56,265 nt of DNA from positions 1 through 56,265 of the forward strand of contig JAJRZT010000059.1 of assembly GCA_024275115.1 (NCBI GenBank), read 5' to 3'. This document shows positions 1 through 10,588 of the stretch, one piece after another (the stretch's first letter is position 1; each line of letters begins with the position of its first letter). The position numbers were made by a program, and so were the translations under genes. This DNA comes from Gammaproteobacteria bacterium. Its GTDB lineage: Bacteria; Pseudomonadota; Gammaproteobacteria; UBA6429; Thiohalophilaceae. The notes below the pieces were generated by a model. The model was given only the letters and a program-made list of their open reading frames with translations. It ran no database searches and was not told the DNA's origin.

Positions 1-574
1 AATTACAGGTTGCCATCACCACGTCGCAGTTTTCAACCACCCATAACCCACCTTCCACGGTTTTAGTCGACATGCCGTAGGAACGAATAAGGCCTTGTTG
101 TTTTAATTCAGCCAACTCGGACAATGCGCCTTCGTTATTAATAATATCCATATCGTTGCCATCCGAATGTACCAATACCACATCGAGATAATCACGCTTA
201 AGTCGTTTTAAACTACGCTCAATACTGCTACGTGTGGCGGTGGCACTAAAATCAAAACTGGACTGGCCATTTTCAAAAGCTTCGCCGACCTTGGTCATAA
301 TCAGCCAGTCATTTTTGTTTGGTAACAGCTTACCTAAACGTTCTTCACTTACCCCGTAGGCTGGTGCTGTATCAATAAAATTAATCCCTAAATCCTGGCA
401 GGCTGAAAATAGATTTTTAACTTCTTTGTCATTTGGTATTTTAAAACCAGTAGGATATTTTACTTGTTGGTCTCGCCCGAGCTTCACCGTTCCCAAACCC
501 AACACGCTTAAATGTAAATCCGTACTACCCAGTTGGCGTTGTGGCAATGGCTGTATATTATTTAATTTTTCCAT
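1..574 (-). CDS. aldo/keto reductase, truncated by window edge
   Basis: The N-terminal ~191 residues of an aldo/keto reductase run off the left edge of the window. The protein opens with MEKLNNIQPLPQRQLG. It then shows the family landmarks: a DTAPAYG segment carrying the catalytic Asp and Tyr, a TKVGE segment with the catalytic Lys, and a VLVHSDG segment with the His that completes the tetrad. The family are soluble NAD(P)H-dependent oxidoreductases with a TIM-barrel fold. The ATG at 574 is supported by an upstream AGGAGG-like ribosome site. The gene starts inside the last 13 bases of the preceding FAD oxidoreductase gene, so the two are probably cotranscribed. The substrate cannot be predicted. 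Confidence 0.88.
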   Translation of the reverse strand, partial: MEKLNNIQPLPQRQLGSTDLHLSVLGLGTVKLGRDQQVKYPTGFKIPNDKEVKNLFSACQDLGINFIDTAPAYGVSEERLGKLLPNKNDWLIMTKVGEAFENGQSSFDFSATATRSSIERSLKRLKRDYLDVVLVHSDGNDMDIINNEGALSELAELKQQGLIRSYGMSTKTVEGGLWVVENCDVVMATCN

Positions 575-1776
575 CGAAACTCCTCCTGCCAGGGTAACGG
601 CGCATAATCAGGTGTAGGAAATTCAGGTAGAGCTTCCAAATCAGAACTGTTCAGAGCGGATGAAGTTAAATTTGTTTCTTTCAAGCTATCAAGAATATCG
701 GCTGCCAACTTCGGCGCTAACGCCAACTTTGTTGGCCATGCTGTTATCACCGCACCGCTTATATTAAAGAAGGACGTGTCTGGGCGTTTGCCTTTTCCCA
801 TTTTTGGTTCTGCTCGATTAATATCAAGGCAAGCCCATTGTGTTTTTTGTAAATCAATCCAGGGCATTAAGCTATTCAACTCCTGTTGTGCAATTTTAAT
901 TTGCTCTTTATCACTGCGCTCAATGCCTTCTTCCGCTAACTGACCACCCATATACCAAACGACTTCACCTTTGTTATCTTCATGGCTGGTAATGGTTAAG
1001 CGAGGATTTACATTGGCCTCTAAACAATGTGCATAAATTTTTTCCGGCAAACCACCACGTAACATTACCATTTTTAATGGCCTTAATTGCATTACGGGTA
1101 ATTCAGAGGAACCAATGGCTGCTGTTAAATCCGCATTACCTTGCCCGGCCATTAACACACAACGCTGCGATTCTATCTGCCATGTTTTGCCTTCACTATC
1201 TTCAACTTCAAAATGTCTTGCGTTGTTTTGTTCAAACCATGGTGTGTCTTTGATGTGCATAATCGCATCGCGGTGCGGTGCGGCTAATGCGCGCACTATA
1301 CTGGCCGTATCTAAAACCGGTTCATCCAGTTTATAGACTTTGCCTTTAAACAGGGTGCTTTGAAAAATTGCAGGGCGTTGCTGTTGTTGTATCTCTTCAG
1401 TACGACTGCGCATTAACTTACTCGCAAAGAACCCCGCCACCTTTGAAGACAATGTATTATGTGACCACATACACTGATTGTCCGATAACACCTTAACTTT
1501 TTTAAGATCGATAATACCGTTACCTTGAATACAGTCTCGCCATACGCCCGGCATGGCTGCTATCGCTTCAGACGATGCGGTCACTTTACCCAATAGCGCA
1601 TATTTAGTGCCGCCATGAATAATGCCCTGTGCAAAACGGGTTTGCCCGGCACCCAGTGCATTGGCTTCAAGCAATAAAGTTTGGTAGCCCTGCTGGCGTA
1701 ATAGCGCCAATAGCCAAAGACCGGCAACACCGCCGCCAAAAATTATAACATCGCATTTAAGTGGGTGGCTTGTCAT
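562..1776 (-). CDS. FAD-dependent oxidoreductase (DAO family)
   Basis: A 404-residue protein with an N-terminal Rossmann dinucleotide-binding motif, FGGGVAGLWLL, followed by an acidic residue at the end of strand 2 (LLLEAN). This is the arrangement in D-amino-acid oxidase/glycerol-3-phosphate dehydrogenase type flavoproteins. A second FAD-contact region, RCVLMAGQGN, lies mid-protein. No membrane segment or signal peptide is seen. The 3' end overlaps the aldo/keto reductase start by 13 bases, which suggests translational coupling and a shared redox role. hldE lies 51 bases upstream on the same strand. The substrate is unknown. Confidence 0.85.
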   Translation of the reverse strand: MTSHPLKCDVIIFGGGVAGLWLLALLRQQGYQTLLLEANALGAGQTRFAQGIIHGGTKYALLGKVTASSEAIAAMPGVWRDCIQGNGIIDLKKVKVLSDNQCMWSHNTLSSKVAGFFASKLMRSRTEEIQQQQRPAIFQSTLFKGKVYKLDEPVLDTASIVRALAAPHRDAIMHIKDTPWFEQNNARHFEVEDSEGKTWQIESQRCVLMAGQGNADLTAAIGSSELPVMQLRPLKMVMLRGGLPEKIYAHCLEANVNPRLTITSHEDNKGEVVWYMGGQLAEEGIERSDKEQIKIAQQELNSLMPWIDLQKTQWACLDINRAEPKMGKGKRPDTSFFNISGAVITAWPTKLALAPKLAADILDSLKETNLTSSALNSSDLEALPEFPTPDYAPLPWQEEFRWKN

Positions 1777-1827
1777 AAGAGTTTAATTTATTATTTTTGT
1801 TAGTCACGGGAAAAGCTAAAAGCACAA

Positions 1828-3264
1828 CTAGCTTTTATTCTCAGTTTCCCGAATCGAACTGATAATTTCTGTTGTTGAAACGCCATCAACATAGATCAGC
1901 ACTCGCACTTCACCACCGGCTTCGCGCACACAATCGCCACCGGGAATATCATTCACATTATTATCGCCACCTTTAACCAGAATGTCTGGCGACAATTTAC
2001 AAATAAGTCGGGTCGGTGTGTCTTCATAAAAAGGCACCACCCAATCCACACATTCCAATGCCGCTAACATGCGCATACGTTTTTCCATTGGGTTAACGGG
2101 TCGGTCTTCACCTTTAAGGCGTTTAATTGATGCGTCATCATTGACTGCGACAATCAGCCGATCACCCAGTTGTGCCGCTTCTTCTAAATAAGCCACATGG
2201 CCAGTGTGTAAAATATCAAAACAACCATTGGTCATGACAATTTTTTCACCACAGGATTGCGCTTGCCGTGCAAGCTGTAGCATTTCATCTTCGTCCATCA
2301 CGCCGCGTTGTACAGAATGTGTCTGACGCATGGCCTGTTTTAATTCTTCCTGGCTCACCGTTGCGGTACCAATTTTATTGACCACCACACCGGCCGCTAA
2401 ATTAGACAGCATCGTGGCTTCAGCTAAATCTACACCGGCTGCTAAACTTGCAGCGAGTACCGAGATAACCGTATCACCTGCACCGGTGACGTCATACACT
2501 TCGCGTGCGCGAGTGGGCAAATGCAGGGCGTCTTTACCACGCTGTAATAAGGTCATACCTTTTTCACTGCGGGTAATTAATAACGCGCTTAAATCCAGCT
2601 CTTCTAGTAAAGCGGTGCCTTTGCTGACAATGTCTTTTTCAGTTTTGCAATGCCCCACCACCTGTTCAAACTCCGACAAGTTAGGGGTAATAAGAGTGGC
2701 ACCTTTGTATTTGCTAAAATCAGAACCTTTTGGATCGACCAATACTGGAATTTGATGTTGCGCTGCCTGTTGAATAAAACTCTGACACTCCTGCAAAGTC
2801 CCTTTGCCATAGTCAGATAAGATAACCGCACCGGCCTGTTGCACTTGCTGAGAAAATATTTCCAACAGATGTTCATTATTGTGATACGGAAAACCATCTT
2901 CGAAATCCAGACGAATTAATTGCTGGTTACGGCTTAATACGCGCAACTTAGTGACGGTGGCATGTTTGCTGTCTTTACTAAAATAAGGCGTAACACCTGC
3001 TTGCTGCATTAAATTTAATAAACTATTGGCTGCATCATCTTCACCCGTTAAACCAACCACGGTCACATTTGCACCCAGCGCTGCAATATTAATGGCCACG
3101 TTACCGGCACCACCGGCACGCTCTTCGATGTCACCGACTTTAACAACGGGCACGGGTGCTTCAGGGGAAATGCGAGAAGTATCACCCATCCAGTAACGGT
3201 CCAGCATTACATCACCTAACACCAGAACCTGTGCCGATTCAAACTGTGGAATTTCTGAAATCAT
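1828..3264 (-). CDS. hldE: bifunctional heptose-7-phosphate kinase / heptose-1-phosphate adenylyltransferase
   Basis: HldE makes ADP-heptose for the lipopolysaccharide inner core. The 478-residue length matches the fused form of the family. The N-terminal ~320 residues are a PfkB/ribokinase-type kinase with the GGAGNVA substrate loop and the DVTGAGDT anion-hole motif containing the catalytic Asp. The C-terminal ~150 residues are a cytidylyltransferase-like domain with [12 protein letters not shown] (HxGH nucleotidyl-transfer signature) and a late GGD..ND segment. The ATG at 3264 gives the canonical N terminus. The small CHCC zinc-finger gene sits only 14 bases upstream. Confidence 0.97.
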   Translation of the reverse strand: MISEIPQFESAQVLVLGDVMLDRYWMGDTSRISPEAPVPVVKVGDIEERAGGAGNVAINIAALGANVTVVGLTGEDDAANSLLNLMQQAGVTPYFSKDSKHATVTKLRVLSRNQQLIRLDFEDGFPYHNNEHLLEIFSQQVQQAGAVILSDYGKGTLQECQSFIQQAAQHQIPVLVDPKGSDFSKYKGATLITPNLSEFEQVVGHCKTEKDIVSKGTALLEELDLSALLITRSEKGMTLLQRGKDALHLPTRAREVYDVTGAGDTVISVLAASLAAGVDLAEATMLSNLAAGVVVNKIGTATVSQEELKQAMRQTHSVQRGVMDEDEMLQLARQAQSCGEKIVMTNGCFDILHTGHVAYLEEAAQLGDRLIVAVNDDASIKRLKGEDRPVNPMEKRMRMLAALECVDWVVPFYEDTPTRLICKLSPDILVKGGDNNVNDIPGGDCVREAGGEVRVLIYVDGVSTTEIISSIRETENKS

Positions 3265-3278
3265 ATCGCTATAAAAAA

Positions 3279-3473
3279 TCAGTTAGCTTTAAAAATATAA
3301 ACCGCGCCACAGTAGGGACACTTCGCTTCACCACTGTCTTCTATTGGCAAAAACACGCGCGGGTGTGAGTCCCACAAACTACTGTCAGGCATGGGGCAAT
3401 GCAAAGGTAAGTCTTTTTTTGTTACCTCATAACGCGCTGCGGCATTAGGCGTTTTGGGTTTTGGTTCTGCCAT
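3279..3473 (-). CDS. CHCC-type zinc-finger domain protein
   Basis: A 64-residue protein. Cys26, His37, Cys52 and Cys55 form the C-H-C-C zinc-binding pattern (HCPMPD, SHPR, KCPYCG) of the zf-CHCC family, related to the zinc-binding subunit of mitochondrial complex I (NDUFS6). Bacterial members are small, lack other domains and commonly sit beside ilvE or lipopolysaccharide genes. Here it lies between ilvE (48-base gap) and hldE (14-base gap). The exact role is unknown. Confidence 0.85.
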   Translation of the reverse strand: MAEPKPKTPNAAARYEVTKKDLPLHCPMPDSSLWDSHPRVFLPIEDSGEAKCPYCGAVYIFKAN

Positions 3474-3521
3474 CTTGTTTCTCCTTATCCTGCTTGCTTA
3501 GCTTTTTATTTTCTTTGGGTT

Positions 3522-4445
3522 TTACTTTACAACGGTCAACCAGTCATTATATTTCTCAATTCGGCCATGCACTAAATCAAAATACATTGTCTGTAATTTT
3601 TCTGTAATGGGCCCACGACTACCACAACCAATACTTCGACCATCAAGTTCACGGATCGGGGTAACTTCAGCAGCCGTACCGGTAAAGAAAGCTTCATCGG
3701 CAATATACACTTCGTCACGGGTAATACGTTTTTCTTTAACTTCCACACCAATGTCACTGGCGAGCGCCATAATCGTTTCGCGGGTAATACCTTCTAAAGC
3801 AGAGGTCAGCTCCGGTGTATAGATAATACCGTCACGCACAATAAAAATATTTTCGCCACTGCCTTCGGCAACATAGCCGTCTACATCTAATAATAACGCT
3901 TCGTCATAACCGTCGCGCAATGCTTCCTGCAAAGCCATAGTGGAGTTTATATAATTGCCATTGGCTTTTGCCTTGCACATGGTGATATTGACATGATGAC
4001 GGGTAAACGATGACGTTCGAATACGTATACCTTTTTTCAGTGCCTCTTTACCCAAATACGCACCCCACTCCCATGCAGCAACCATGGTATGCACTTTTAA
4101 GTTATCGGCGCGTAAACCAATGCCTTCAGCGCCATAAAAACACATCGGGCGAATATAGGCCGAGTCCAGATTATTATCTTTCACCGCTGCAATTTGCGCG
4201 GCGATTAATTCTTCTTTGGTATACAGAATATCCATGCCCAGAATTTTGGCTGAATTAAACAGACGGTCGGTATGCTTTTCCAAACGGAAAATAGCCGTGC
4301 CCTGATCAGCATGATAAGCGCGCACGCCTTCAAACACACCGGTACCATAGTGCAGAGTATGGGTTAAAACATGGATTTGCGCCTCGCGCCAGGGCACCAT
4401 TTTCCCATCAAACCAGATAAAACCATCACGATCAGCCATCGACAT
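3522..4445 (-). CDS. ilvE: branched-chain amino acid aminotransferase
   Basis: A class IV PLP-dependent transaminase for the last step of leucine, isoleucine and valine synthesis and the first step of their breakdown. The 307-residue length is standard. The start region IWFDGKMVPWREA and LHYGTGVFEGVRAY are typical. The PLP-binding lysine is Lys160 within CKAKANGNY. GSGENIF and LEGITRETI are also conserved. The ATG at 4445 is preceded by AAGGAGAA, a good ribosome site. The next codon pair also offers an ATG (MSM), so the start is certain only to within two codons. Confidence 0.96.
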   Translation of the reverse strand: MSMADRDGFIWFDGKMVPWREAQIHVLTHTLHYGTGVFEGVRAYHADQGTAIFRLEKHTDRLFNSAKILGMDILYTKEELIAAQIAAVKDNNLDSAYIRPMCFYGAEGIGLRADNLKVHTMVAAWEWGAYLGKEALKKGIRIRTSSFTRHHVNITMCKAKANGNYINSTMALQEALRDGYDEALLLDVDGYVAEGSGENIFIVRDGIIYTPELTSALEGITRETIMALASDIGVEVKEKRITRDEVYIADEAFFTGTAAEVTPIRELDGRSIGCGSRGPITEKLQTMYFDLVHGRIEKYNDWLTVVK

Positions 4446-4608
4446 GGCAAACTTCTCCTTTTATACTTTTCTATATAACAACGGCACATTATAGCCCGAT
4501 TTTTGGTGCAAATGAGAGCGTAAAATGCTGAATTTAGCCATGAATATTGGGAATTTAAGGTAATCTCTGCCACCCAGGGGCAAAACAACAACAAGCTGCT
4601 TATTTCAG

Positions 4609-6339
4609 CTAATATCTTGAATTTTGTTGGGAAATTTCGTTTTTAAAGTACTCAACCAGGCACTCTTTTTTACTGGCAGAATCGACCGACTCCACTAACG
4701 TCCATTTTTTTCTGCCCGTTTTAGCATAAACCTTATATGTGATTTTATGCTTGCCACCGCTATTACTTGAACTGCTTTTTCTTGCATCAATGGCGCTGAT
4801 TTGCGAATAGGGAATGCTTTTATTTGTTAGCGTAAACCACAAAAATTTACGCCGGTAGAGCAGACTTATTCCATCAAACTTCAAATACAATGAATTAAAG
4901 GCCGAATAAATAGCCGCGATAACAACAATAATGCCAATAAGACTGAAAACTGACGACATCATATACAACATAAAACCCTCTGTTTTCGCCTGCTGCCAGA
5001 GAAAAATACCAATCGCCGTAAAAACCCCGCCAAAAAATATGCCGCTAAAACTCCCCAGTGGTTTTCTTAACATCGGATAATAAAGTTCTTTTAGATTGTT
5101 GTTTTTCGTTAAAGGCAGCAAGCTTTCTGCGGTTACTTTTTCAACGCTGGCAGGAAAAAATTCGGGGGATTTAAAACTTATATGGGATGACTGTTGTTGT
5201 GTGTTATATACCGGAATTTCAAAATTTCGGTTCAGGTCAACGCCCTCCAGCTCGGCTTCGAGAGTTAAGCGCCACAAATGATAATTATCACTGCGTTCTT
5301 CACTTGCCGGTAAATGTTCTGGCACATCAAAACAAAATTCCAGAATAAGATGGTTCATCTTCGGTTTTACCCGCACATAGCCTTCGTCCTGCCATTTCAC
5401 GGTTTCTTTTCGTGAGCGATTTTTACCAGAACCAGAAATATAACTACGCAGACAACTGAGCGTGACTTTATACGCAAGTGTTGAATCGTATTGCATATTA
5501 ATTTTAACATGCCCACCAACCTGGCCGCCAAGGCTCCCGGGGTACGGATCCATCGTTAGTAAAGTTACCCCGAAGCGCTTCCATTGCAGGGTTGCTTTTA
5601 TCGCCCAATAAAGCAAGCCAAGCCCAATAATGGGGAAAATAAAGACAACAAAACCAATATATTCCCCTTTAGCAAACACTTCAGGGATAGCGAGTATTGC
5701 AGCAGGAAAACTGATTACATTCCAGAATAAAGCAATACCCCATAAAGCAATCATACCTGTTTTTGCATTTGATTTTATTGCGCCATTTTTCCATTCTGTG
5801 CGGGCAAGCCAGGGGGATTGTTCAACAGCAAGCGGGGATTTATTTTGTTTACCTTTAAAGCTAAAATACAAAATAGTAAATCCAAACCCGCCAAACGCAA
5901 CAACAAAAATCATTTTAAAAGCAATCAGCCCCCAACGCATATCGCGGTTTATAATCGATTCTGTTGGGTTGTCCGGGTTGTACCAAACGGTAATGGGTTG
6001 ATGAGACTGAAAATAACGTTGTAACTGATGACCCAACTCTGCCTGGAAATTACCAATATTGTCCGAACCTTTGTTGATAGCCACCCTGTTATTTCTGTAT
6101 TGCCTGCCATTAACGGTGTATTCGTACTGAGCAATTACATTGAAAGTGTCACCATCCTTCGAGGAGTTACGTTTCAAATCGACAGAAATTAATACTGCTG
6201 AAGTAGGTTGCCATGACTGCATCTGCCAGCCATCGTAAACAACAGGGATAACCATCGAAATTAAAAAGCCGATGCCGGCAATAAAAAATATAAATCCGAC
6301 CAGGATTGCAATCCAGCTGCGTTTTGTTCGGCTTATCAT
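4609..6339 (-). CDS. DUF3592 domain membrane protein
   Basis: A 576-residue integral membrane protein of unknown function. It has a TM segment near residues 10-35, and an extracytoplasmic DUF3592-like stretch (about 40-125) with QYEYTVNGRQYRNNRVAI and YNPDNPTESIINR, which is the family signature. TM segments follow near 135-160 and 195-250, then a soluble beta-rich region of about 160 residues, another TM pair near 430-475 and a basic cytoplasmic tail. Its stop codon region is separate from ilvE (163-base gap), but it follows glnE by one base, so it is probably cotranscribed with glnE. Confidence 0.75.
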   Translation of the reverse strand: MISRTKRSWIAILVGFIFFIAGIGFLISMVIPVVYDGWQMQSWQPTSAVLISVDLKRNSSKDGDTFNVIAQYEYTVNGRQYRNNRVAINKGSDNIGNFQAELGHQLQRYFQSHQPITVWYNPDNPTESIINRDMRWGLIAFKMIFVVAFGGFGFTILYFSFKGKQNKSPLAVEQSPWLARTEWKNGAIKSNAKTGMIALWGIALFWNVISFPAAILAIPEVFAKGEYIGFVVFIFPIIGLGLLYWAIKATLQWKRFGVTLLTMDPYPGSLGGQVGGHVKINMQYDSTLAYKVTLSCLRSYISGSGKNRSRKETVKWQDEGYVRVKPKMNHLILEFCFDVPEHLPASEERSDNYHLWRLTLEAELEGVDLNRNFEIPVYNTQQQSSHISFKSPEFFPASVEKVTAESLLPLTKNNNLKELYYPMLRKPLGSFSGIFFGGVFTAIGIFLWQQAKTEGFMLYMMSSVFSLIGIIVVIAAIYSAFNSLYLKFDGISLLYRRKFLWFTLTNKSIPYSQISAIDARKSSSSNSGGKHKITYKVYAKTGRKKWTLVESVDSASKKECLVEYFKNEISQQNSRY

Positions 6340-6340
6340 T

Positions 6341-9328
6341 TTATTTTAACAAGATATTATTCCAGACTGAAATAACATGCTCCTTCTGTTTTTTATATTT
6401 ATTAATATCAACCACACCCTTTTGTTCCTGCAAGGCTAAACGGTGCAGTCGTTGCCGATATTTTTTGTAGGTCTCTGTTAACTGTTGTGCATCGTCTTTA
6501 GAGACTATTTTTATTTTTTGTAGCGTCTGCAGTAAATTAATATTATCGGTAAACTCACATAACTCAGGAAACTTATTTGCCCATGCCAATACTGCAAACT
6601 GTACAATAAATTCAATATCAACCAGCCCGCCTTTGTCCTGTTTAATATCAAATGTTTCTTTTGTTCCACGAGAGAGTGACTGGCGCATTTTTTCACGCAT
6701 GCTAATCACTTCTGTTTTTAATGTATTAATATCACGAGGCTGGCTTAAAACACTTTTTCTAATTTCGTTAAAACGCTGCATAATAATCGGGTCACCGCTA
6801 ATTGCACGCGCGCGTACTAAGGCCTGATGCTCCCAAACCCATGCTTTGGTTTTTTGATATTTTTCATAGGCATGAATGCCACTGACCAGCATCCCCGAAG
6901 CACCATTGGGGCGTAACCGCATATCCACTTCATACAATGTACCCGCCGCTGTGCGCATGCCAAGCAAATGAATAAGACGTTGCCCTAACCTTGCAAAAAA
7001 TACCGAGTTAACAACCGCACGTGGCGACGCCGTACTTGCTGCACTAATGTCTGTCATGGCCTGATCGTTTTGTGCACCATGTAAAAATACCATATCCAGA
7101 TCCGAACCATAACCCAGCTCGTAGCCACCGAGCTTGCCATAACCAATAATGGCAAAGCCTTTGTCACAGGTTTTATTTTCAGAGTTCGATATCAGTGAAT
7201 TACATGCAGGCCGACCATGCCGTTGTACCATGGTGTGCCAGGCCTGCTCTAATATTGCATCTAAAATCACTTCAGCTATCCAGCTTAAATAATCGCTAAT
7301 ACGCATTAAGGTAACGGCATTGGCCAGATCAGCTGCGGCAACACGCAGTACATTTGACTGTTTGAAATGACGAATAACATCTGCAATGCGTTCTTCGTCA
7401 TCCGGATCCGTTTCTGCAATTTTATTAGAACATTCCTGCTGCAAGGCTTGTCTGGTTGCTGGAATATACAGGCTACGTGGATCAAGCAGCTCATCCAGTA
7501 ATAAAGGATGTGCGCTAATATAACCTGTGACCCAGATACTTTGACTGCATAATTTGATTAACTGTGATAGCGCCAGTGGATTCTCGATTAATAACGACAT
7601 ATAAACACTGCGCCGGGCAATCTGTTCGATAATCACGGTAACACGTTGTAATGTGAGTTCGGCTGCTTCAACCTGGCTAACAGCGGCAATGATCATCGGC
7701 ATTAACTGATTAAGCCTTTTTTGCCCCTGTGTTGTGCGAGTATGAAAAGCTTTACTATTACGCAAATCATTGAGTACTTTTAATGCTTGTTGCGGTTTAT
7801 CGTAGCCCAGTTCCTGTAAAACTTCGACTGCCTGTTCTTCAGCTAATTGCTGCGACCAGATCAGTTCTGTATTGGTATCCGCCGAAGCGGCTTCAGCCTG
7901 TGGTGCGTCAAAAACCTGTTCAAAGTGACTGTGAACTTTTTCACGGTGCGCATCGAGTTGTATGGAGAAATCCTGCCAGCTTTTATAGCCCATTCCATAT
8001 GCCAGCCGCTGTTGTTCAATTTCGGTATCGGGGAGCTGGTGCGTCTGTTGATCCAGCCGTTCCTGTAAACGGTGCTCGGTATGACGTAAAAAGATATAAG
8101 CCTGTGTTAACTCATTAACAACATAGTCAGGCAAGCGTTGTTGCTGTTTAATAAGCTCAAGCACGGTAAGCAAGTCACGTTGTTGATAACTCACATCCCG
8201 GCCACCACGAATAAGCTGAAACACCTGACCAATAAACTCCACCTCACGAATTCCACCGGCACCCAGTTTAACGTTTTGCTGCATACCCTTACGTTTAACC
8301 TGCTGCACTATCATTTTCTTTAGATCGCGCATCGATTCATAAGCACCATAATCCATATAACGCCGATAAACAAAGGGACGCAACATTTGCATTAATTCTA
8401 TCGCAGCGGCTTCACTACCTGCCACTACCCGCGCTTTAATCATCGCATAACGCTCCCATTCCCGACCATGAATCTGGTAGTAATTTTCCAGCGCATTAAA
8501 GCTGCTGACCAAAACACCACCCTCACCGAAGGGACGCAAGCGCATATCCACCCGGAATACAAAACCATCCTGGGTTGTATTATTCAGTGCTGCGATTACT
8601 TTTTTACCCAGCCGTACAAAATAGTCGGCATTACTGATGCGCTTCACCCCTCCGGCTGTTTCACCTTCACTTTGGTAGGCAAAAATCAAATCAATATCTG
8701 ACGAAACATTCAGTTCCCGCGCACCCAGCTTGCCCATGGCAATAACAATCAGTTCTTGCAGCTCATTATTTTGATTAAAAGGCTGGCCAAATTCGCGGCT
8801 AAATTCAGAATCGGCTTGCGCATAAAAACCACATGCCACATTAATGCACACTTCCGCTAAAGCCGTTAATTCCTGAGTGGTGTTTTGTAAATCACTCCAG
8901 CCAGCAATGTCGCGCCAGATAATGCGCAGCATTTGCTGGTTACGAAACTGGCGTAATCCAGTGTATAACGCCGCTTCATTATCCTGAGTTATTTCCTGCT
9001 GCATCCATAAAACCTGAAAATCAGCTTGCGACAAGCTGCTTTCAGTAAGATTTGATTTACCTAAATCCAGCAACCATTGTGGATAACGGATACACCAACG
9101 TGCCGCCACTTCACTACAAGCCCAAACCTTTGTTAACGATTCAACAAATGGCTCATTCCAATTAGCGACCCCAGTATCTATCGGCTTATCTGCAAGGCAG
9201 GCCTGAGCACTGTTTTCAACAAAACTCTGCCAGAACAACTGACATTGAGCCGCCAGTTCTGCGGGTATATTGCCGTTAATGGCTTTTGCCACTCGGTTCA
9301 CTATCTTGTTTTCAATTTCTGCCGACAT
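6341..9328 (-). CDS. glnE: glutamine synthetase adenylyltransferase / deadenylase
   Basis: GlnE controls glutamine synthetase by reversible adenylylation in response to PII and glutamine. The 995-residue protein has two nucleotidyltransferase domains. One carries GKLGARELNVSSDIDLIF near residue 200 (deadenylase half) and the other GKLGGYELGYGSDLDMVF near residue 730 (adenylylase half). Each ends in the DxD metal site. The protein is slightly longer than the usual ~945 residues. The ATG at 9328 faces the divergent SGNH gene, with 44 bases between the two starts that must hold both promoters. Confidence 0.96.
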   Translation of the reverse strand: MSAEIENKIVNRVAKAINGNIPAELAAQCQLFWQSFVENSAQACLADKPIDTGVANWNEPFVESLTKVWACSEVAARWCIRYPQWLLDLGKSNLTESSLSQADFQVLWMQQEITQDNEAALYTGLRQFRNQQMLRIIWRDIAGWSDLQNTTQELTALAEVCINVACGFYAQADSEFSREFGQPFNQNNELQELIVIAMGKLGARELNVSSDIDLIFAYQSEGETAGGVKRISNADYFVRLGKKVIAALNNTTQDGFVFRVDMRLRPFGEGGVLVSSFNALENYYQIHGREWERYAMIKARVVAGSEAAAIELMQMLRPFVYRRYMDYGAYESMRDLKKMIVQQVKRKGMQQNVKLGAGGIREVEFIGQVFQLIRGGRDVSYQQRDLLTVLELIKQQQRLPDYVVNELTQAYIFLRHTEHRLQERLDQQTHQLPDTEIEQQRLAYGMGYKSWQDFSIQLDAHREKVHSHFEQVFDAPQAEAASADTNTELIWSQQLAEEQAVEVLQELGYDKPQQALKVLNDLRNSKAFHTRTTQGQKRLNQLMPMIIAAVSQVEAAELTLQRVTVIIEQIARRSVYMSLLIENPLALSQLIKLCSQSIWVTGYISAHPLLLDELLDPRSLYIPATRQALQQECSNKIAETDPDDEERIADVIRHFKQSNVLRVAAADLANAVTLMRISDYLSWIAEVILDAILEQAWHTMVQRHGRPACNSLISNSENKTCDKGFAIIGYGKLGGYELGYGSDLDMVFLHGAQNDQAMTDISAASTASPRAVVNSVFFARLGQRLIHLLGMRTAAGTLYEVDMRLRPNGASGMLVSGIHAYEKYQKTKAWVWEHQALVRARAISGDPIIMQRFNEIRKSVLSQPRDINTLKTEVISMREKMRQSLSRGTKETFDIKQDKGGLVDIEFIVQFAVLAWANKFPELCEFTDNINLLQTLQKIKIVSKDDAQQLTETYKKYRQRLHRLALQEQKGVVDINKYKKQKEHVISVWNNILLK

Positions 9329-9372
9329 ACAGGTATACTATCTTTATACTTTTTATTGATGATTAAATAATA

Positions 9373-10548
9373 ATGACTAAACAACCCATAAACCCGACAA
9401 TAGCAAATAAAGCAAACTGGTTTGAAGCCAATCCTAAAAAAACCATTGTCTTTATCGTGATCTTCGGATTCCTTATTATTGACTTTAGTCTAGCAGCTGC
9501 ACTAAAAATAGTGGGAGTTTTTGAACCTTCTTATGTCACATCAAAAGTGCGAGAGGCCCACTACCGTAGAGCCGATCCGGTTTATCATCATGGCTTAAAA
9601 AAGAATATCAGTAACTATATTGCAGAATGGGGCAAACATGACTATCGGGTGGACACGAATTCCCTTGGCTTCAAAGATAGCCACAACCGAGCCATTCCGT
9701 TAAACTCAAAACATAAACGAATTCTTATTATTGGCGATTCATTCACCGAAGGCGTGGGCATACCGTTTGATAAAACATTTGTGGGCTTATTAAAGAATGG
9801 TTTCAAACGGCATAGTATTGATGTCTTAAATGCCGCCGCCACCTCTTATTCTCCTATTATCTACTACCGAAAAATTAAATATCTTATTGAAACCGTTGGT
9901 CTTAAATTTGATGCCGTGGTTGTGTTAATTGATTTATCAGATGCCGAAGACGAAGCCCTGGGCTACCGCTTTGATGAAAATGAAAATGTCATTAGCCAGG
10001 GAAGTGCAGCCAATATAGGTGCAGCAGAAACAAAACCTGTTTCAGAGCAAAAAAACACTAAGCCACCCATGAATACAAAAGAATTTTTTACCCAATATAC
10101 TTACTTTCTAGGTCGACTACGTAACCTTTCGGCCTTCCTGAAAACCAAAATACGCGCATGGGATAAAGGGCTAAAACAACGCCGCGCCCTGTGGACTATG
10201 GACAAAGCGCTGTACAATGAATTTGGTGAAAAAGGCCTTAACACAGGTGCAAAACACATGCTGCAACTTAAGGAGCTGCTTGATAAACAACAAATACCAC
10301 TCACCATTGCAGTTTATCCCTGGCCTGATCAAATCTACAATAATGACATCGACTCAAAGCAGATTCTCTTTTGGCATAACTGGAGCAAAACCAATAAAGT
10401 CGAGTTTATAAACCTGTTTAGCGCCTTTATGCCTGCAACCAGTCCCGAGAAAACCATCCGACAATATTATATTAAGGGTGACGTTCACTGGAATGAATTC
10501 GGACATCAACAGGTGTACCAGGCACTAAAAATAAGAATGCAGCCTTAA
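9373..10548 (+). CDS. membrane-anchored SGNH/GDSL-hydrolase-like protein
   Basis: A 391-residue protein with a single N-terminal TM anchor (about residues 25-50) and a periplasmic domain of SGNH-hydrolase type. The nucleophile block is ILIIGDSFTEGVG (Ser123). The C-terminal catalytic block is GDVHWNEFGH near residues 369-378. This layout resembles polysaccharide O-acetyl-handling proteins of the AlgJ/AlgX type. The next three genes concern sugar transfer across the inner membrane, which fits modification of a surface glycan. That link is inferred from position. Substrate unknown. Confidence 0.75.
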   Translation: MTKQPINPTIANKANWFEANPKKTIVFIVIFGFLIIDFSLAAALKIVGVFEPSYVTSKVREAHYRRADPVYHHGLKKNISNYIAEWGKHDYRVDTNSLGFKDSHNRAIPLNSKHKRILIIGDSFTEGVGIPFDKTFVGLLKNGFKRHSIDVLNAAATSYSPIIYYRKIKYLIETVGLKFDAVVVLIDLSDAEDEALGYRFDENENVISQGSAANIGAAETKPVSEQKNTKPPMNTKEFFTQYTYFLGRLRNLSAFLKTKIRAWDKGLKQRRALWTMDKALYNEFGEKGLNTGAKHMLQLKELLDKQQIPLTIAVYPWPDQIYNNDIDSKQILFWHNWSKTNKVEFINLFSAFMPATSPEKTIRQYYIKGDVHWNEFGHQQVYQALKIRMQP

Positions 10549-10588
10549 GGAAGATTTTGAGTTCAGCCAGAGTCTATTGATCTTTCAC

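Noticed and set aside
2330-2755. 141-codon frame antisense to hldE
   Set aside because: Shadow of a strongly supported gene. Composition is low-complexity Ser/Thr/Val and no start signal is seen.
10573-10586. Extra copy of the MITE-like end (CTATTGATCTTTCA)
   Set aside because: Only 13 of 14 bases match the inner part of the 21-base repeat and there is no partner arm. Chance is a fair explanation.
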